This document shows positions 14,641-26,182 of a DNA stretch of 64,000 nucleotides, one piece after another. Both the position numbers and the translations under genes were made by a program. Numbering within the stretch: position 1 is the stretch's first letter; every line of letters begins with the position of its first letter. Source of the stretch: Paguma larvata (lineage: Eukaryota; Chordata; Mammalia; Carnivora; Viverridae); assembly GCA_030068075.1 (NCBI GenBank), contig CM057829.1, positions 84,125,132 through 84,189,131 of the forward strand, written 5' to 3'. The notes below the pieces were generated by a model. It saw only the letters and a list, made by a program, of their open reading frames with translations, did not search any database and was not told where the DNA came from.

Positions 14641-14655
14641 AGGAAAAATAAACCA

Positions 14656-14890
14656 GGGGGTGCCTGGGTGGCCCAGTTGGTTAAGGGTCGACTCTTGATT
14701 TCAACTCAAGTCATGATCTCATGATCTCATGGTCATGAGATTGAGGTCGTGGGGGCTCTACGCTGAGCCTGGAGTCTGCTTGGGATTCTTTCTCTCTTCC
14801 TCTCTGTCCCTCCCCTGCTTGTTGCACTCCTTCTCTCTCTCTCTCTCTCTCTCTCAAAATAAATACACTTAAAAAAAATAAAAGAAAAAA
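14656..14890 (+). mobile_element. CAN SINE, sense
   Basis: The head 'ggggtgcctgggtggcccag' is followed by 'cttgatttcaactcaagtcatgatc', 'gagcctggagtctgcttggg', a (CT)n run at about 14831-14855, and an A-rich tail to 14890. An internal 'atgatctc' duplication is visible near 14712-14730. Flanks share an A-rich string ('aataaaagg' / 'aataaaag'), so the target-site duplication is uncertain. The tail runs straight into the L1 that follows. Confidence 0.95.
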
Positions 14891-16179
14891 ATTGAGAAAG
14901 GAGGAAGATGGTGGAGTGGGAGAAACTAACTCCAAAAATGACCTGAAGACTAGGCAGAACAGGTCCTCACCAGTCACAGAGAGCCCTAGAGAAAATACTG
15001 CATTGAAAATGGTAGGAGGGGCAGAGATGTGGTTGGGAGCTAGTCTCCCAGTGTGACTAACCACAAACTGAAAGACAACACAAGCTTGGAGAAGCAAGGG
15101 GATTAAGTCCACATGAGGTAACCCAGCCATGGGGACTGTCACTGAGAACATGAGTCCCTATAATATCTGGATTAGAAAGTCAGGAGGGCTTAACTCCAGG
15201 AGTTTAGGAAATCAGTAGGCTTAACTCCAGCAGAGCTAGAGAGTGATAGGTAATTGAGTCTCTCTCCTTAAAGAGCCAACACGCTAAATAAATTGGTCTG
15301 AGACACAGCACAAAAGCAGTAGTTTGAAAGCACCTGAAAGCTGAAAGCACCTAAGAAGGTTTATTGACTGCTCTTACAGCATGTACTGGAGGACCCTTAA
15401 CCAAGGTAGCTTTCTCCAGGAAGAGAAAAAATGTGGGTAGGCCCCATTTTCTTGCCTCTCTCCAGCATAGATAGCTGGATGCTTGAAAAAGCCAGTTCTA
15501 ACATTCTCCATCTACCTTGCAAGCACCACATGTCCCATCCTGGTGCTGCTGAGCAAACTCTCCTACCCAACCTGCTTGCCCCAGTAGGCATCTCACAAGC
15601 AGCTCATGCCCTACCATATCTGACAGGCAGCCTTGGCCAGGACTGGTCCCTCTCCAAAGTGACTCCTGCCCTGAGGAGTGGGGAAGATAACCCCACACAC
15701 CAGCATACCCATAGTTCCTGCAGCCAGGCCTCTTTGTTGGCTTCACAGGCAGCAAACACTGCCATTAGGTGCATCTGCAGCTGCGGCAGAGGCTAATAAC
15801 AGGCAGCTAAGCTGAATGCCAGTCCCACCCACCAAATAGGCTACAGCAGCTGCAGCCTGGCCTCTCAACAGTATGGGGAGCAAACCATGCCCAGTGCTCC
15901 CACAGTAGACTTAGCAGGTCATTGCAGCTAGCTGGGCTGAAGGCCAGCCCCACCCATCAGCGTGACCACAGCAATTGTGGCTAGCTACAATAGGAGGGTG
16001 CATACAGCTGACACAGAAGACACACCTGGAGTACCTGTTTCTGGTAACCAGGGGGGATTGTACCATAAGTCACCACAGGACTTCTACCCAAAGCCACTAC
16101 TTTTAAGACCAGGAGATATAACTGACCTACCGAATACATAGAAACAAACACAGAGTTGGACAAAATAAGCGAGGGATAT

Positions 16180-17010
16180 ATCCCAAATGAAAGAACAGGA
16201 CAAAACCTCAGTAAAGGAGCTAAATGAATAAAGACAAGCAACATGGTTGATAAAGAGTTCGAAGTAATGGTCATAAAGATACTCACTGCACTTGAGGAAA
16301 CAGTGATGAATTCATTGAGAACTTCAACAAAGAACCAGCAGAGCTGACGAAAACAATAACCGAAACATAATAGAGGAATCAACAACAGATAAGAAGATGA
16401 AGAACATTTCTGTGATCAGAAGACAGAATAATGGAAAACAACCAAGCTAAACAGCAAAGAGAAGAAAAAAAATAATGAGAATAGGTTAAGGGAACTCTGC
16501 AGTATCATCAAGCTTTATAAATTCCACATTATAGAGATTACAGGAAAGATTGGGGCAGGGGATGGGGACAGAGAAAACAAACATACTTGAAAATTAAAAG
16601 CCAGAAACCTCCCTAATCTAAGGAAAAAAATAGGCATCCAGGTCTAGGAAGTACAGAGAGCCACTAAGAAGAAGAACCAAGGAGGTCTGCACTGAGACAA
16701 ATAATTAAAATGATAAACAATAAAGAGAAAGGAATAGTCTTAAAAGCAGCAAGAGAAAAGAGAATAGTTACATACAGGGAAACCCCATAAGATTATTAGC
16801 TTATTTTTCAGCAGAAACTTTGAAGTCAGAAGGTAGAGGTGCTTTTCAGAGTGCTTAAAGGAAAAAGCATACAACCAAGAACACTCTACCTGGCAAGGTT
16901 ATCATTCAGAATTGAAGGAGAGGGAGAGATTCCCAGACGAAAGTTGGAGTTCATCAACAGTCTCCAATCATATGCCTATCTGTATGCTGCCTGGAACAGA
17001 CTCGCTTCAG
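16180..17010 (+). pseudogene. L1 ORF1 remnant
   Basis: Decayed reading frame for the L1 RNA-binding chaperone ORF1p. The best-preserved part is the C-terminal domain near 16,790-16,950, where the translation gives VLKGKSIQPRTLYLARLSFR, matching the conserved '(F/L)KGKNLQPR..YPA(R/K)LSF' block of mammalian ORF1p. Upstream, the coiled-coil region is broken by several stops. The 93-codon frame at 16,839-17,120 is this fragment plus downstream junk, not a gene. Confidence 0.75.
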
Positions 17011-20000
17011 ATCTAAAGACACATAAAGTGAAAAGATGGGAAAAAAAAAAAGTCCATGCAAATGGAAGCAACCTCTCCCCCCCAAAACTGGGTAGCATTA
17101 CTTATAATCAGAAAAAGTAGATATTAAAACAAAGACTGTAGCAAGACACAAGGGTATTGCGTAATGATAAAAGGATTAATTCAACAACAGGATATAACAA
17201 TTGTAAATATCTCCCCACCCATAATAGAAGCACATAAATATATAAAGCAAATATTAACAAAGGTAGAAATTGACAGTAATAGAAGACTTTAACACCGTAC
17301 TTACATTAGTGAATAGATCGTCTAGACAGAAAATCAGCAAGAAAACAGTGATTTTGATGATACACTAAACCAGATGTACATAACAGGTATATAAAGAACA
17401 ACCCATCCCAAAACAGCCAATAATACATTCTTTTCAAGTACACATGCAACATTCTCTAGGAGAGATCACATGTTAGGTCCCAAAACAAGTCTTTATCAAA
17501 TTGATAAAAATGATATCAATTATCTTTCCAACCACAACGGTATAAACTAGAAATCAGTTACAAGAAAAAAAGATAAGTGGAAAGAACACAAACATGTGGA
17601 GGTTAAACAAGATGCTACTAAACAACAAATGAGTATACAAAGAAATCAAAGGGGAAATAAAAAAAAAAAAAAAACCTCGGGACAAATAAAAATGAAAACA
17701 CAACAGCCCAAAATCTTGGGACAGAGGAAAAGCAATTCTAAGTGGGACATTTATAGTTATACGAGCCCACCTCAAGAAATAAAAATCTCAACCCTTCTAA
17801 CCTTATATCTAAAGGAACTAGAAAACAAAGTCCAAGGTTAGTAGAAGGAAGGAAATAATAAATATTAGAGCAGAAATAAGTGAAATAGAGACTAGAAATC
17901 AAAATAGAAAAGATTAGTGAAACCAAGAGCTGGTTCTTTGAAAGATAAGCAAAACTGATAAATCATAGCCAGATTTTATAGTAATATTATATATTATGTG
18001 CTAACAAATTGGACAACTAGAGCAAATGGTTAAATTCTTCCAAAACTGAACCAGGAAGAAAAAGAAAATTTGAACAAATCTATTACGAGTAAAAAATTAA
18101 ATTGGTAATCAAAAACCTCTCAACAAACAAAAGTCTAGTATCACATGGTTTCATAGGTAAATTCCACCAAACATTCAGAGAAGAGTTAGTACCTTCTCCT
18201 CAAACTATTAAAAAAAAAAAATAGAAGATGAAGGAACACTTCCAAATCAATCAGGCTAGCATTACACCAATACAAAAACCATATAAAGATACTATAGTAA
18301 ATAGAAAACTATGGGCCAATATGCTTGATGAACATAGATGGAAAAAGCCTCGACAAAAATATTAGCAAACCAAGTTCAACAATACAATGAAAAAATCATT
18401 TACTACAGTCACCTGGGATTTATTCCAAGGATGCAAGAGTGGTTTAGTATTCACAAATCAATATGATACATCGCATCAAGAAGAGGAAGAATAAAACCTA
18501 TATAGGCATCTCAATAGATGCAGAAAAAGCATTTGACAAAATATAACACCCATTCACGATTAAAAACTCTCAACAAAGTGGTCTTAGGTGGAACATACGT
18601 CATCATAATAAAGGCCACATATACAAACCTATACCTAACATCATGCCCAATGGTAAAACCTGAAAGCTTTTCCTCTAAGATTGGAAATAAGACAAAAATG
18701 CCATCTCACCACTTTTATTCAACATGCTACTGGAAGTCCTAGCCACAGCAGTTGGACAAGAAAAAGAAATAAAAGGCATCCAAATTGATAAAGAAGAAGT
18801 AAAATAGTCATTATTTGCTGATAACATGATACTATATATATATAGAAAACCCTAAGGATTTCATCAAAACAGTATTAGAACTAATAGACAAATTCAGTAA
18901 AGCTGCAGGATACAAAATTAATACACAGAAATCTGTTTGTCGCATTTCTATACACCAATAATGAAGTACCAGGAAGAGACATTAAGAAAACAATCCCATT
19001 CACAATTATACCAAAAAGATCAAAATGCCTAGGAATAAATTTAATTTAAAGTTATTTAAAATTTAAATAAATGTTACTGAAGAGGTGAAAGACCTGTACT
19101 CTGAAAAGTCTAGGATATTGTTGAAAGAAATTGAAGACAACACAAATGGAAAAATATTCCGTGCTCATGGAGGAAGGATTAATGTTATTAAAATGTCCAC
19201 ACTACCCAAAGCAATCTAGAGATTCAGTGCAATTCCTACTGAAATACCAATAGCATTGTTCACAGAACTAGAACAAATAATCCTAAAATCTATATGGAAC
19301 CCCAAAAGACCCCCAATAGACAAACTGGAGAAAGAAGTACTAAGTGGGAGGTATCAGAATCCTAGATTTTAAGATACACTACAAAGTTGTAGTAGTCAAA
19401 ACAGTATGTTACTGGCACAAAAATAGTTACACAAATCAATAGAGTGAGAGCCCAGAAATAAACCTACACCCGCGTGGTAAATTAGTCTACAACAGAGGGG
19501 GCAAGAATATACAATGGGGAAGACAGTCTCTTTAATAAATGGCGCTAGGAAAACTGGGCAGCTCCACGTAAAAGAATGTAACTGGATTACTTTCTTACAC
19601 CATGCACATAAATAAACTAATCATAAGTTCAAGGCCTATGCATGAAACCTGAAACCATAAAACTCCTGGAAGAAAACCCAGACACTAATCTCTAATACCA
19701 ACCTTAGCAACATTTACGGCTGTGTCTCCTTAGGCAAAGGAAACAAAAGCAATGTAAACTATTGGGAATACACCAAAATGAAAAGCTTTTGCACAATGAA
19801 AGAAACCACCAACAAAATGAACAGGCAACCTACTGAATATGAGAAGATATTTGCAAATGACGTGTCCAATAATAGGTCAATATCCAAAATATATAGATGA
19901 TTTATACAACTTGATACCAACAAAACAATCTGATTAAAAACTGGGCAAAGGAGCTGAAAAAAACATTTTTGCAAAGAAAACATACCCATGGCCAACACAC

Positions 20001-20319
20001 GCATGAAAAGATAGATGCTCAACATCACTAATCATCAATGAAATCAAAACCCTAATGAGAATCATCTCGTACGAGTCAGAATGACTAATATCAAAAAGAC
20101 AAGAAATTTTTAAAAAGACAGGAAATAATAAGTGTTGACAAGGATGTGGAGAAAAGAGAACCCTCGTACTCTACCAGTGGGAGTGTAAATTCATGTAACC
20201 ACTGGAGAAAATAGCATGGACCGTCCTCAAAAAAATTAAAAATACCATACAATCCAATAATTCCAGTATTGGATATTTACCCAAATAAAAACACTAATCT
20301 GAAAAGACACTTATCTGTA
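17010..20319 (+). pseudogene. L1 ORF2 remnant (endonuclease and reverse transcriptase)
   Basis: Degenerate ORF2. Endonuclease-domain sequence is seen from about 17,010 to 17,620 ('gactgtagcaagacacaa', 'gatataacaattgtaaatat', 'gactttaacaccgtactt', 'agagatcacatgttagg'). Reverse-transcriptase sequence follows; the catalytic FADD motif is at 18,824-18,835 but reads FADN (GAT AAC), losing the second aspartate. The region 19,780-20,030 corresponds to late ORF2 ('ccaatataggtcaatatcc'-type). Frame is lost repeatedly. No intact domain remains. Confidence 0.85.
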
Positions 20320-20539
20320 ACAGAATTTGTCAACGCCCTCTGAATGGCACATAGTCAAATGTTGGCTTTTTCAGGAGGCAAGTGTGTTTTATTTAAGAAT
20401 GTTTATTTGATGGGAGAAATTCTTTTACAACACATACGTATATCAAATCATTATGCTGTGCATTTTAAATATAATTTTATTCGTCAGTTATATCTCAATA
20501 AAGCTGAAGAAGTAAAATAAATAAAAATTTTAAAAAATC

Positions 20540-21440
20540 TTTTATTTTTGCATGGTAGAAACTAATTGCAGCGAACTTAGATAAATGAAAAGGAATATTT
20601 CTAAGAAAAAAATCCAGAATTCAACTGGTAGAAGGGCAACCTGGACTCATCAAGCACAGGACCAAGAACTGGAAAGATATTGAGCACAAAGTTACTTTTT
20701 AACTTCTGTGTCCCTGTTTTTCCATTTATGGTTAAGTGTAAATCAGCTTTTTCTCTTCCTTAATCCAGATAAAAGAAAATAGTTTCTGAATTCACTTGTA
20801 ATTTTAAACACCTACATATTAAATTGCTATCCCAACTCCAAATCCCCAGATGAGATCATTGGTTTGAGCCTCTTCAGGTCAGGTATCTACTGCCGGTCCT
20901 CATAAACTCTCAGGGCCTTTAAGTTTCACCTCTGCAAATGCAAGCAGCCATTCTAATGAAGTAGGTATTGTTACGATTTTGGTTCCATCTCAAAAATGTT
21001 TAGAAATCATTCCTAAAACAGTGCCTATGATAAATCAGTAAGCTTAAGGGGGAAAGTAAAATTTTTCATTAGCTATTGAGAAATTGGAAAAAAAATGTGT
21101 AAAAAGTTTTCTCAGTGATATCTATGGTCCAATTGAAGGAACACTGAGAACAGGGATTATGTGGTAAAAATACCATGTTTTACTCTTTTCACTACAAAGT
21201 CTACTGTAGAAATAAAAAATTCCAGTGAAGATAATAAAGTTGAGGTTTGGTTAAAGATTTGACAAAAGCAAATGAGTGTAGAGAGAAAAGAGTTAAGACA
21301 GTGATTCAAAGAAACTTGATTCAGTAGGAAAAAATAAGTAAGGCTCTGGTTATGTAAGATGTGAAGGACAAGTCAAGGGACTGGAGGTTTTAATAAGATC
21401 AAAGTACAGTTGCCAAGGGTGTATGGGATTGAAGATCCTG
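20540..21440. other. Intergenic DNA, no gene recognised
   Basis: Unique-looking sequence between the L1 3' end and the next SINE. The purine-rich part at 21,230-21,400 could be an old repeat, but I cannot name it. No coding similarity is seen. Confidence 0.45.
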
Positions 21441-21446
21441 GAAGCT

Positions 21447-21675
21447 GGAGGTACCTGGCTGGCTCAGAACATTAACCATCCAACTTTTGATTTCGGCTCA
21501 GGTCGTTATCTCCAGGTTTGTGAGTTCAAGCCCCATGTTGGGCTCTGCACTGATAGTATGGAGCCTGCTTGGGATTCTCTCTCCTTTTTTCTCCCTTTCT
21601 CTCTTGGCTCCTTCCACACATGTGCTCACTCTCTCTCTCTCTCAATAAATAAACTTAAAAAAAATAAAATAAATG
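21447..21675 (+). mobile_element. CAN SINE, sense
   Basis: 'ggtacctggctggctcag' (head), 'gatttcggctcaggtcgt', 'gtgagttcaagccccatgtt', 'gagcctgcttgggattctct', a CT-rich stretch and a 'caataaataaacttaaaaa' tail. Only a weak shared flank ('gctgga') is visible as a possible target-site duplication. The 97-codon frame across it is a by-product. Confidence 0.95.
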
Positions 21676-21842
21676 CTGGAACGACAAGAGGTGATAGTGT
21701 TAGCAGTGGAATTTAAGATTTCAAAGTGAAATATTTACCATCGATGTCAAGGTTCATAGTGGCCTTGGCAGGTATTTTGAAACGCAGTGATTGTGAAGTT
21801 CTCAGGAATTGAGAAAATTGGTGTACTTTGCTAAACCTTCAG

Positions 21843-21868
21843 TTTTTTTTTTTTTTTTTTTTTTTTTT
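21843..21868. repeat. (T)26 homopolymer
   Basis: An uninterrupted run of 26 T. No SINE or cDNA body is seen next to it that would make it the tail of an antisense retroposon. Confidence 0.98.
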
Positions 21869-22764
21869 GTCAATTTGAACATAAGCTTGCTAACAATAGG
21901 GCTGCATGTCTGCATTTTAAATGCTAATAGAAGGTAACACTAGTAGTAAAAGATCTGATTCTCAAACCCATCCTTTAGACTTCAACTCTCTGTCATCTTT
22001 CACTTACATCTTTCACTGGAACAATTGAATTAATAATTCTTCTAATAATTAGTCTGAAATTCTAAAAATTAATGAAGTTTCAGATATTTATGAAGCCAAC
22101 CGAGATGTAAATGATTCGGAACAGTGTAGTGTAAAGCATTATTCAAGAATGTCTCTAATAAGCATTATCAATTTCTTTAAAATCTCTAAAAACCACTTAG
22201 TCTCCATCTCTACCTATAAACTCTGAAATCTTTAGTACACACACCAATTCATACATATCATTGACTTTCACTGTGGTCAAATCAAGGACATTACTTGTAA
22301 CTCTCATTTATAATTTTATTTTACACAAGTTAAAATAGCCATAAGTTTTAAAAAAAGACAGTTTCATAAAGTAGGCTCACTTCGGTGCTTATCTATTAGG
22401 GAAAAGGAACATGCTGAAGGTTTGCTGTAAGTGGTCCTCTGAGGTCCATTCTGAGGCACTCTGTTGTACAGGGAAAAAGCAATAGCTTTTTCTGTGTTTC
22501 TAGTTATAATCTCTCTTAGGCAGCCTCAAAAGATTTACCAAACTCTTTAACAGCTAGTGTTTTAGTGATAGCTCTTATATTGGAATATTCTGGTAAACTT
22601 TAACCAGCATTTAAATAGCCTTGAAATCCCTGTGAAATAATCATATGCTCTTTAGTAGTATACTTCTTTTTTTCAGTATGTATAAACTGTCACTTGCTCT
22701 AAGGGCTTAGTTTGTCAACTTCCTCTTTTAAACACAATATAATTAAATCAGTCCCACTGAATAT

Positions 22765-23311
22765 GCCTTTTCCCCTTCATAATGCCCTCTCTTTGAGTAT
22801 GGGTGGGACTTGTGAACTAGATGGCACAGTCATTTCCCTGATTAGAGAATACATTATAAGGCCAAGTTAATGAGATAGTTGTTCCTGTGGTTATATGGTG
22901 TTATACACAATTTTGTTGTAGCTGGCTGGAGAGAGATTCCTGTTGACTTTGAAGAAGTAAGCTGCTATGCTGGGAGAGGCCACATGGCTCACACCTGAGG
23001 GTAGCCTCTAGCTGCTGAAAGTGGACCCTGGTTAAGATCCAGCAACAAAATGGGAACCTCAATCTTACACCTGAAAGTACAGAATTGAATTGCACCAACA
23101 ATATAGATACCTTGGAAAAGCACTCCAAGGCTCAGATAAGATTACACCCTTGACCTACACTTTAAATTCAGCTAGGTAGGAACCTACGCAGAGGACTCAG
23201 TTAATCCATGCAAATATTAGATCCATTGAAACTGTGAGATAAAAAAATCATATTGTTTTTACACTGCTAAGTTTGTGGCCATTGTTATATAGCAGAGAAA
23301 GTTATATGATA
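22765..23311 (+). mobile_element. Old LTR-like element (possibly MaLR-related), sense
   Basis: The order 'gaggccacatggctcac', 'ggaccctggttaagatccag', 'gaattgcaccaac', 'aactgtgagataaa', 'gctaagtttgtggcc', 'ttatatagcagagaaag' resembles the 3' half of old mammalian LTR elements that end with a 'gctaagtttgtggtaatttgttatagcag' block. The family is uncertain. There is no internal coding region and no viral gene. Confidence 0.35.
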
Positions 23312-23660
23312 TGTCTTGGTCTTCTGGGCTTCTGAAACAAAATGTCATATACTGAATAGTTAAAACAAGAGAAATTTACTTCTCAAAGTTCCAGAAGCTA
23401 AGGTCACAGTGCCCGTATGGCTGGTCTCACAGGGCTCTCTTCCTGGCTTGTAGACAGCCACCTTCTTGCTGTGTCCTCACGTGGTGGGGAAAAAAGTAAA
23501 CTCTCTGGTGTCTCTTCTTACAAGGGGAATAATGCCATCATGAAGGCCCCATCCTCAAGGCCTCATCTAAACCAAATTTCCCAAAGGCCCCATCTCCAAA
23601 CACCACTATATTAGGGTTAGGGCTTCATATATTTGGGAGACACAATTCAGTCCACAGGAA
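23312..23660 (-). mobile_element. MaLR-type solo LTR, antisense
   Basis: The + strand reads as an antisense MaLR (MST/MLT1-like) LTR: 'gggcttctgaaacaaaatgtc', 'agaaatttacttctcaaagttcc', 'tcctggcttgtagacagcc', 'tgctgtgtcctcac', 'ggccccatctccaaacacc', 'ttagggttagggcttcat' and 'cacaattcagtccacagg'. This order is diagnostic of the group. It is a solo LTR with no internal retroviral genes beside it. Confidence 0.7.
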
Positions 23661-24038
23661 TACGGGGAAATTGTTGATGTTCTTAATCTTCAGATTCTGG
23701 TGCACATCTTCACATAACACCCTTGAGTCTTTTATAAATTCTCATCCTGAACTTTAACATCATATTTTTCTAAGAGTAGTTACTTTTTTAGCCCATCAGA
23801 GCAAATTTCCATTATTCTAACATCTACTCTTCACTCATATTCTTCCTTCCTTCTCATCTTCTGCTCTTAAATCATATCCTCAGCAAAATTCTCCTAGCTT
23901 GATATTGTTGCAATTTTACTTTCTTCCTGGGGTGGGGGAAGGTGGTTATTTTCAACAGTATATATTTGAGAATATTAGTAGATGGAATGGTTATTTTTTC
24001 AGTTCTTCCTTGATATTTTGAAATTTCTATGCATCCAG

Positions 24039-24252
24039 GGGCGCCTGGGTGGCTCCGTCGGTTGGGCATCCGACTTCGGCTCAGGTCATGAACTTGTAGT
24101 CAGTGAGTTCAAGCCCCGCATCAGGCTCTGTGCTGACAGCTTGGAGCCTGGAGCCTGCTTCAGATTCTGTGTCTCCCTCTCTCTCTGCTCCTCCCCCTCC
24201 TCACTCTGTGTCTCTCAAAAATAAATAAATGTTAAGAAAAATTTAAAAAATT
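24039..24252 (+). mobile_element. Well-preserved feliform CAN SINE with target-site duplication
   Basis: One of the cleanest copies: 'gggcgcctgggtggctccg', 'catccgacttcggctcagg', 'caggctctgtgctgacagc', 'ggagcctggagcctgctt', CT-rich stretch and 'aaaaataaataaatgtt' tail. It is flanked by 'tttctatgcatccag' (24024-24038) and 'tttctatgtatccag' (24253-24267), 14 of 15 bases alike. The head derives from a tRNA and carries an internal RNA polymerase III promoter, but this is not a tRNA gene. Confidence 0.98.
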
Positions 24253-25264
24253 TTTCTATGTATCCAGCCTTTAGTAAAAGCTCCTACTTCTAAGAAATGT
24301 TTACATTCTTAGCCAATTTTTTTGTCCCTCCAAATTGCTGGTATTAATATTTTATATCACTTCCATTAGTATTTTACATTTGGTTCATATTTCCTTCTGA
24401 ATCTACCAAATATTTTGTGTGATAATTATGTCTACCAACACTTTCACCTCATAATTTCTTTAGCTCTGGATATCTCCATCCTTTTATAAATTCACTTTCA
24501 TGGTCAACCCCTAGTTCTGTACCCTTTTGAATTTATTCAAAATACCCAATTCTCCTGTCTTTTGCTTAATACCAACTCTATTTTCCACGGAGCAAGATAC
24601 CACTTTTGTACCAACGTCGCTAAAATGTTGCCTAGGCCTATGTGATCTGAGATGGCTCACTGTAATTGTGTCCCAGCTAGTGAGAAACAGAAATCGAATG
24701 GGGCCAGTCCCCTTTTTGAATGAGCGAACTATAGAAATTGAGCTCATCATGTTTTACCATTTCCCATTGGCTGAACATGGCTCTACCAGTTGTAGGGAGT
24801 ACATTCTCTGTGGCTGTCTCTCCAGCTAAAATGTCAGGATTCTCTTACTGAGCACTTGTAGCCTGCTACAGTTGGTAATCAAAGGAATGCTCTTACATCT
24901 TACGGGATCCTGAGGCGTTATTATCTGTTTCCATACAATGTAATTCAGCAGGTAATAAAGAAAGTGAATTGGGAGCATTCGATTTCCATTATAGTGTAAA
25001 CCTAAAATTGAGACTCATGATTTCACAAATATATATGAAACTAATGGAGGCATGTTATAAGTTAATATTGTTTCAGCGATCCCAGGAGGTGCAGTCAGGA
25101 TACTGAGTGAATAGACACATATGCTGCTGCTGTCTTCAGCCTGGGCAGGTGTCTGTAATTCTCCAGCTTGCTGTCATCAAAGGAACAAATTGTTTAAAGT
25201 CAGTTAGACCTAACTACTAAAGCACATCAACTCTCTAACATAATCAGTTATTTAGCATCTTTAA

Positions 25265-25400
25265 ATTTATTCTCCTCATCTGTAAAATGGAGCTTATCAT
25301 CATTTTAAGGTTGTTAAGAAGATTAGAGAGAGTATGTAAAGTGCCCATCAGTGCCTGGCACAGAGAAGACACTCAGTAAATGGTGAATATTATCATTAGC
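25265..25400 (+). mobile_element. MIR SINE, sense
   Basis: 'ctcatctgtaaaatggagc', 'aaggttgttaagaagatta', 'agtgcctggcacagag' and 'cactcagtaaatggtgaat' follow the MIR 3' half in order. A good visual match for this ancient tRNA-derived SINE. Confidence 0.88.
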
Positions 25401-25981
25401 ACTTTATGTGTTGCTTCCCTTTTTCAGCATACATTTTTTTTCTAGTGTTTTGTATCTACTGAGTTTACTCTTTCCTAAGAGCTCCAAAAATTTCAAACAA
25501 TCTCAAGTTGACTAAGACAAAAACACTAAACTTCCTGACTATATTGTGTTCCAGCAAAGAACTAAACCACTTAACTAATATAAATTAATTTATTTTTGTC
25601 CATATCTTGATAGCTTTCTTCAGTTAATCTATTACACATCTCTCGCAAGCCAAACCCTTGCTTTCACTTCTTCTGTGCATTTCCAACCCATAATCCTATC
25701 AATCACAGTAGACCATTTTCCTCCTACCTTAGGAAGGGCAATATTGAAGTTAAATATGAATATCCACTTAAACGTACACAATAACAACAAATACTTGTAT
25801 AATAATCTTGCATCCTGAACAGCTGGGAACAATACATCTATTCTGGGAAATATGAAGTATTCTAAAGTTTGATCTTACTTTAAATCATATTTTATTGTGA
25901 AAGAAAGAAAGATTAGCAATACCCAATGCCTAAATATGTTTTTATTCTTAACAGAGTGAAACTTAAAGAAAAATGGTCCTT

Positions 25982-26078
25982 GGGGCACCTGGCTGGTTCA
26001 ATCAGTAGAGCATCTGATTTTGATCTTGAGGTTATGAGTTCAGACCTCATGTTCATTGCGATGTCTACTTAGGAAGAA
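25982..26078 (+). mobile_element. Short CAN SINE, sense
   Basis: 'ggggcacctggctggttcaa', 'gagcatctgattttgatctt', 'ggttatgagttcagacctc' and 'atgtctacttagga' make up the short (SINEC_a-like) form lacking the CT-rich stretch. Its A-rich tail has grown into the purine repeat that follows. Confidence 0.9.
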
Positions 26079-26182
26079 AAGAAAGAAGGAAGAAAGGAAG
26101 GAAGTAAGGAAGGGAGGAAGGGAGGAAGGGAGGAAAGGAGGAAGGAAGAGAGGAAGGAGGGAAAGTAGGCAGGAAGGAAAGA
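26079..26182 (+). repeat. (GGAA)n/(AAAG)n purine microsatellite at a SINE tail
   Basis: About 100 bp of pure purine on this strand (aagg, gaag and gggagg units) grown from the tail of the preceding SINE. GGAA arrays can bind ETS-family factors in some cells, but nothing here shows that. Confidence 0.95.

Larger units (their letters stand above)
14893..20532 (+). mobile_element. Near full-length degenerate L1 retrotransposon
   Basis: A sense-strand L1 of about 5.6 kb. It opens with 'gaggaagatggtggag', a typical carnivore L1 5'UTR start, followed by a GC-richer 5'UTR to about 16.1 kb. ORF1 and ORF2 remnants follow, annotated separately. The 3' end reads 'tatatctcaataaagctg' near 20,490-20,507 with an A-rich terminus. 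Many stops and frameshifts mean it cannot encode working proteins. Near 20,320 the sequence jumps from late ORF2 ('aaaagacacttatctg') to sequence not recognised as ORF2 and then to the terminal 3'UTR, so the ORF2 C-terminus and part of the 3'UTR are deleted or replaced. No clear target-site duplication was found. Confidence 0.9.

Noticed and set aside
14711..15151. 146-codon minus-strand frame with an RERERERE stretch
   Set aside because: It is the reverse translation of the CT tract and L1 5'UTR across a SINE-L1 junction.
15431..15796. 121-codon plus-strand frame
   Set aside because: It falls in the GC-richer 5'UTR of the L1 element, where chance frames are common; it is not ORF1.
24039..24120. 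tRNA-like head with A and B box text
   Set aside because: This and the other tRNA-like strings are the heads of CAN SINEs, without a full cloverleaf, and repeat many times across the window.
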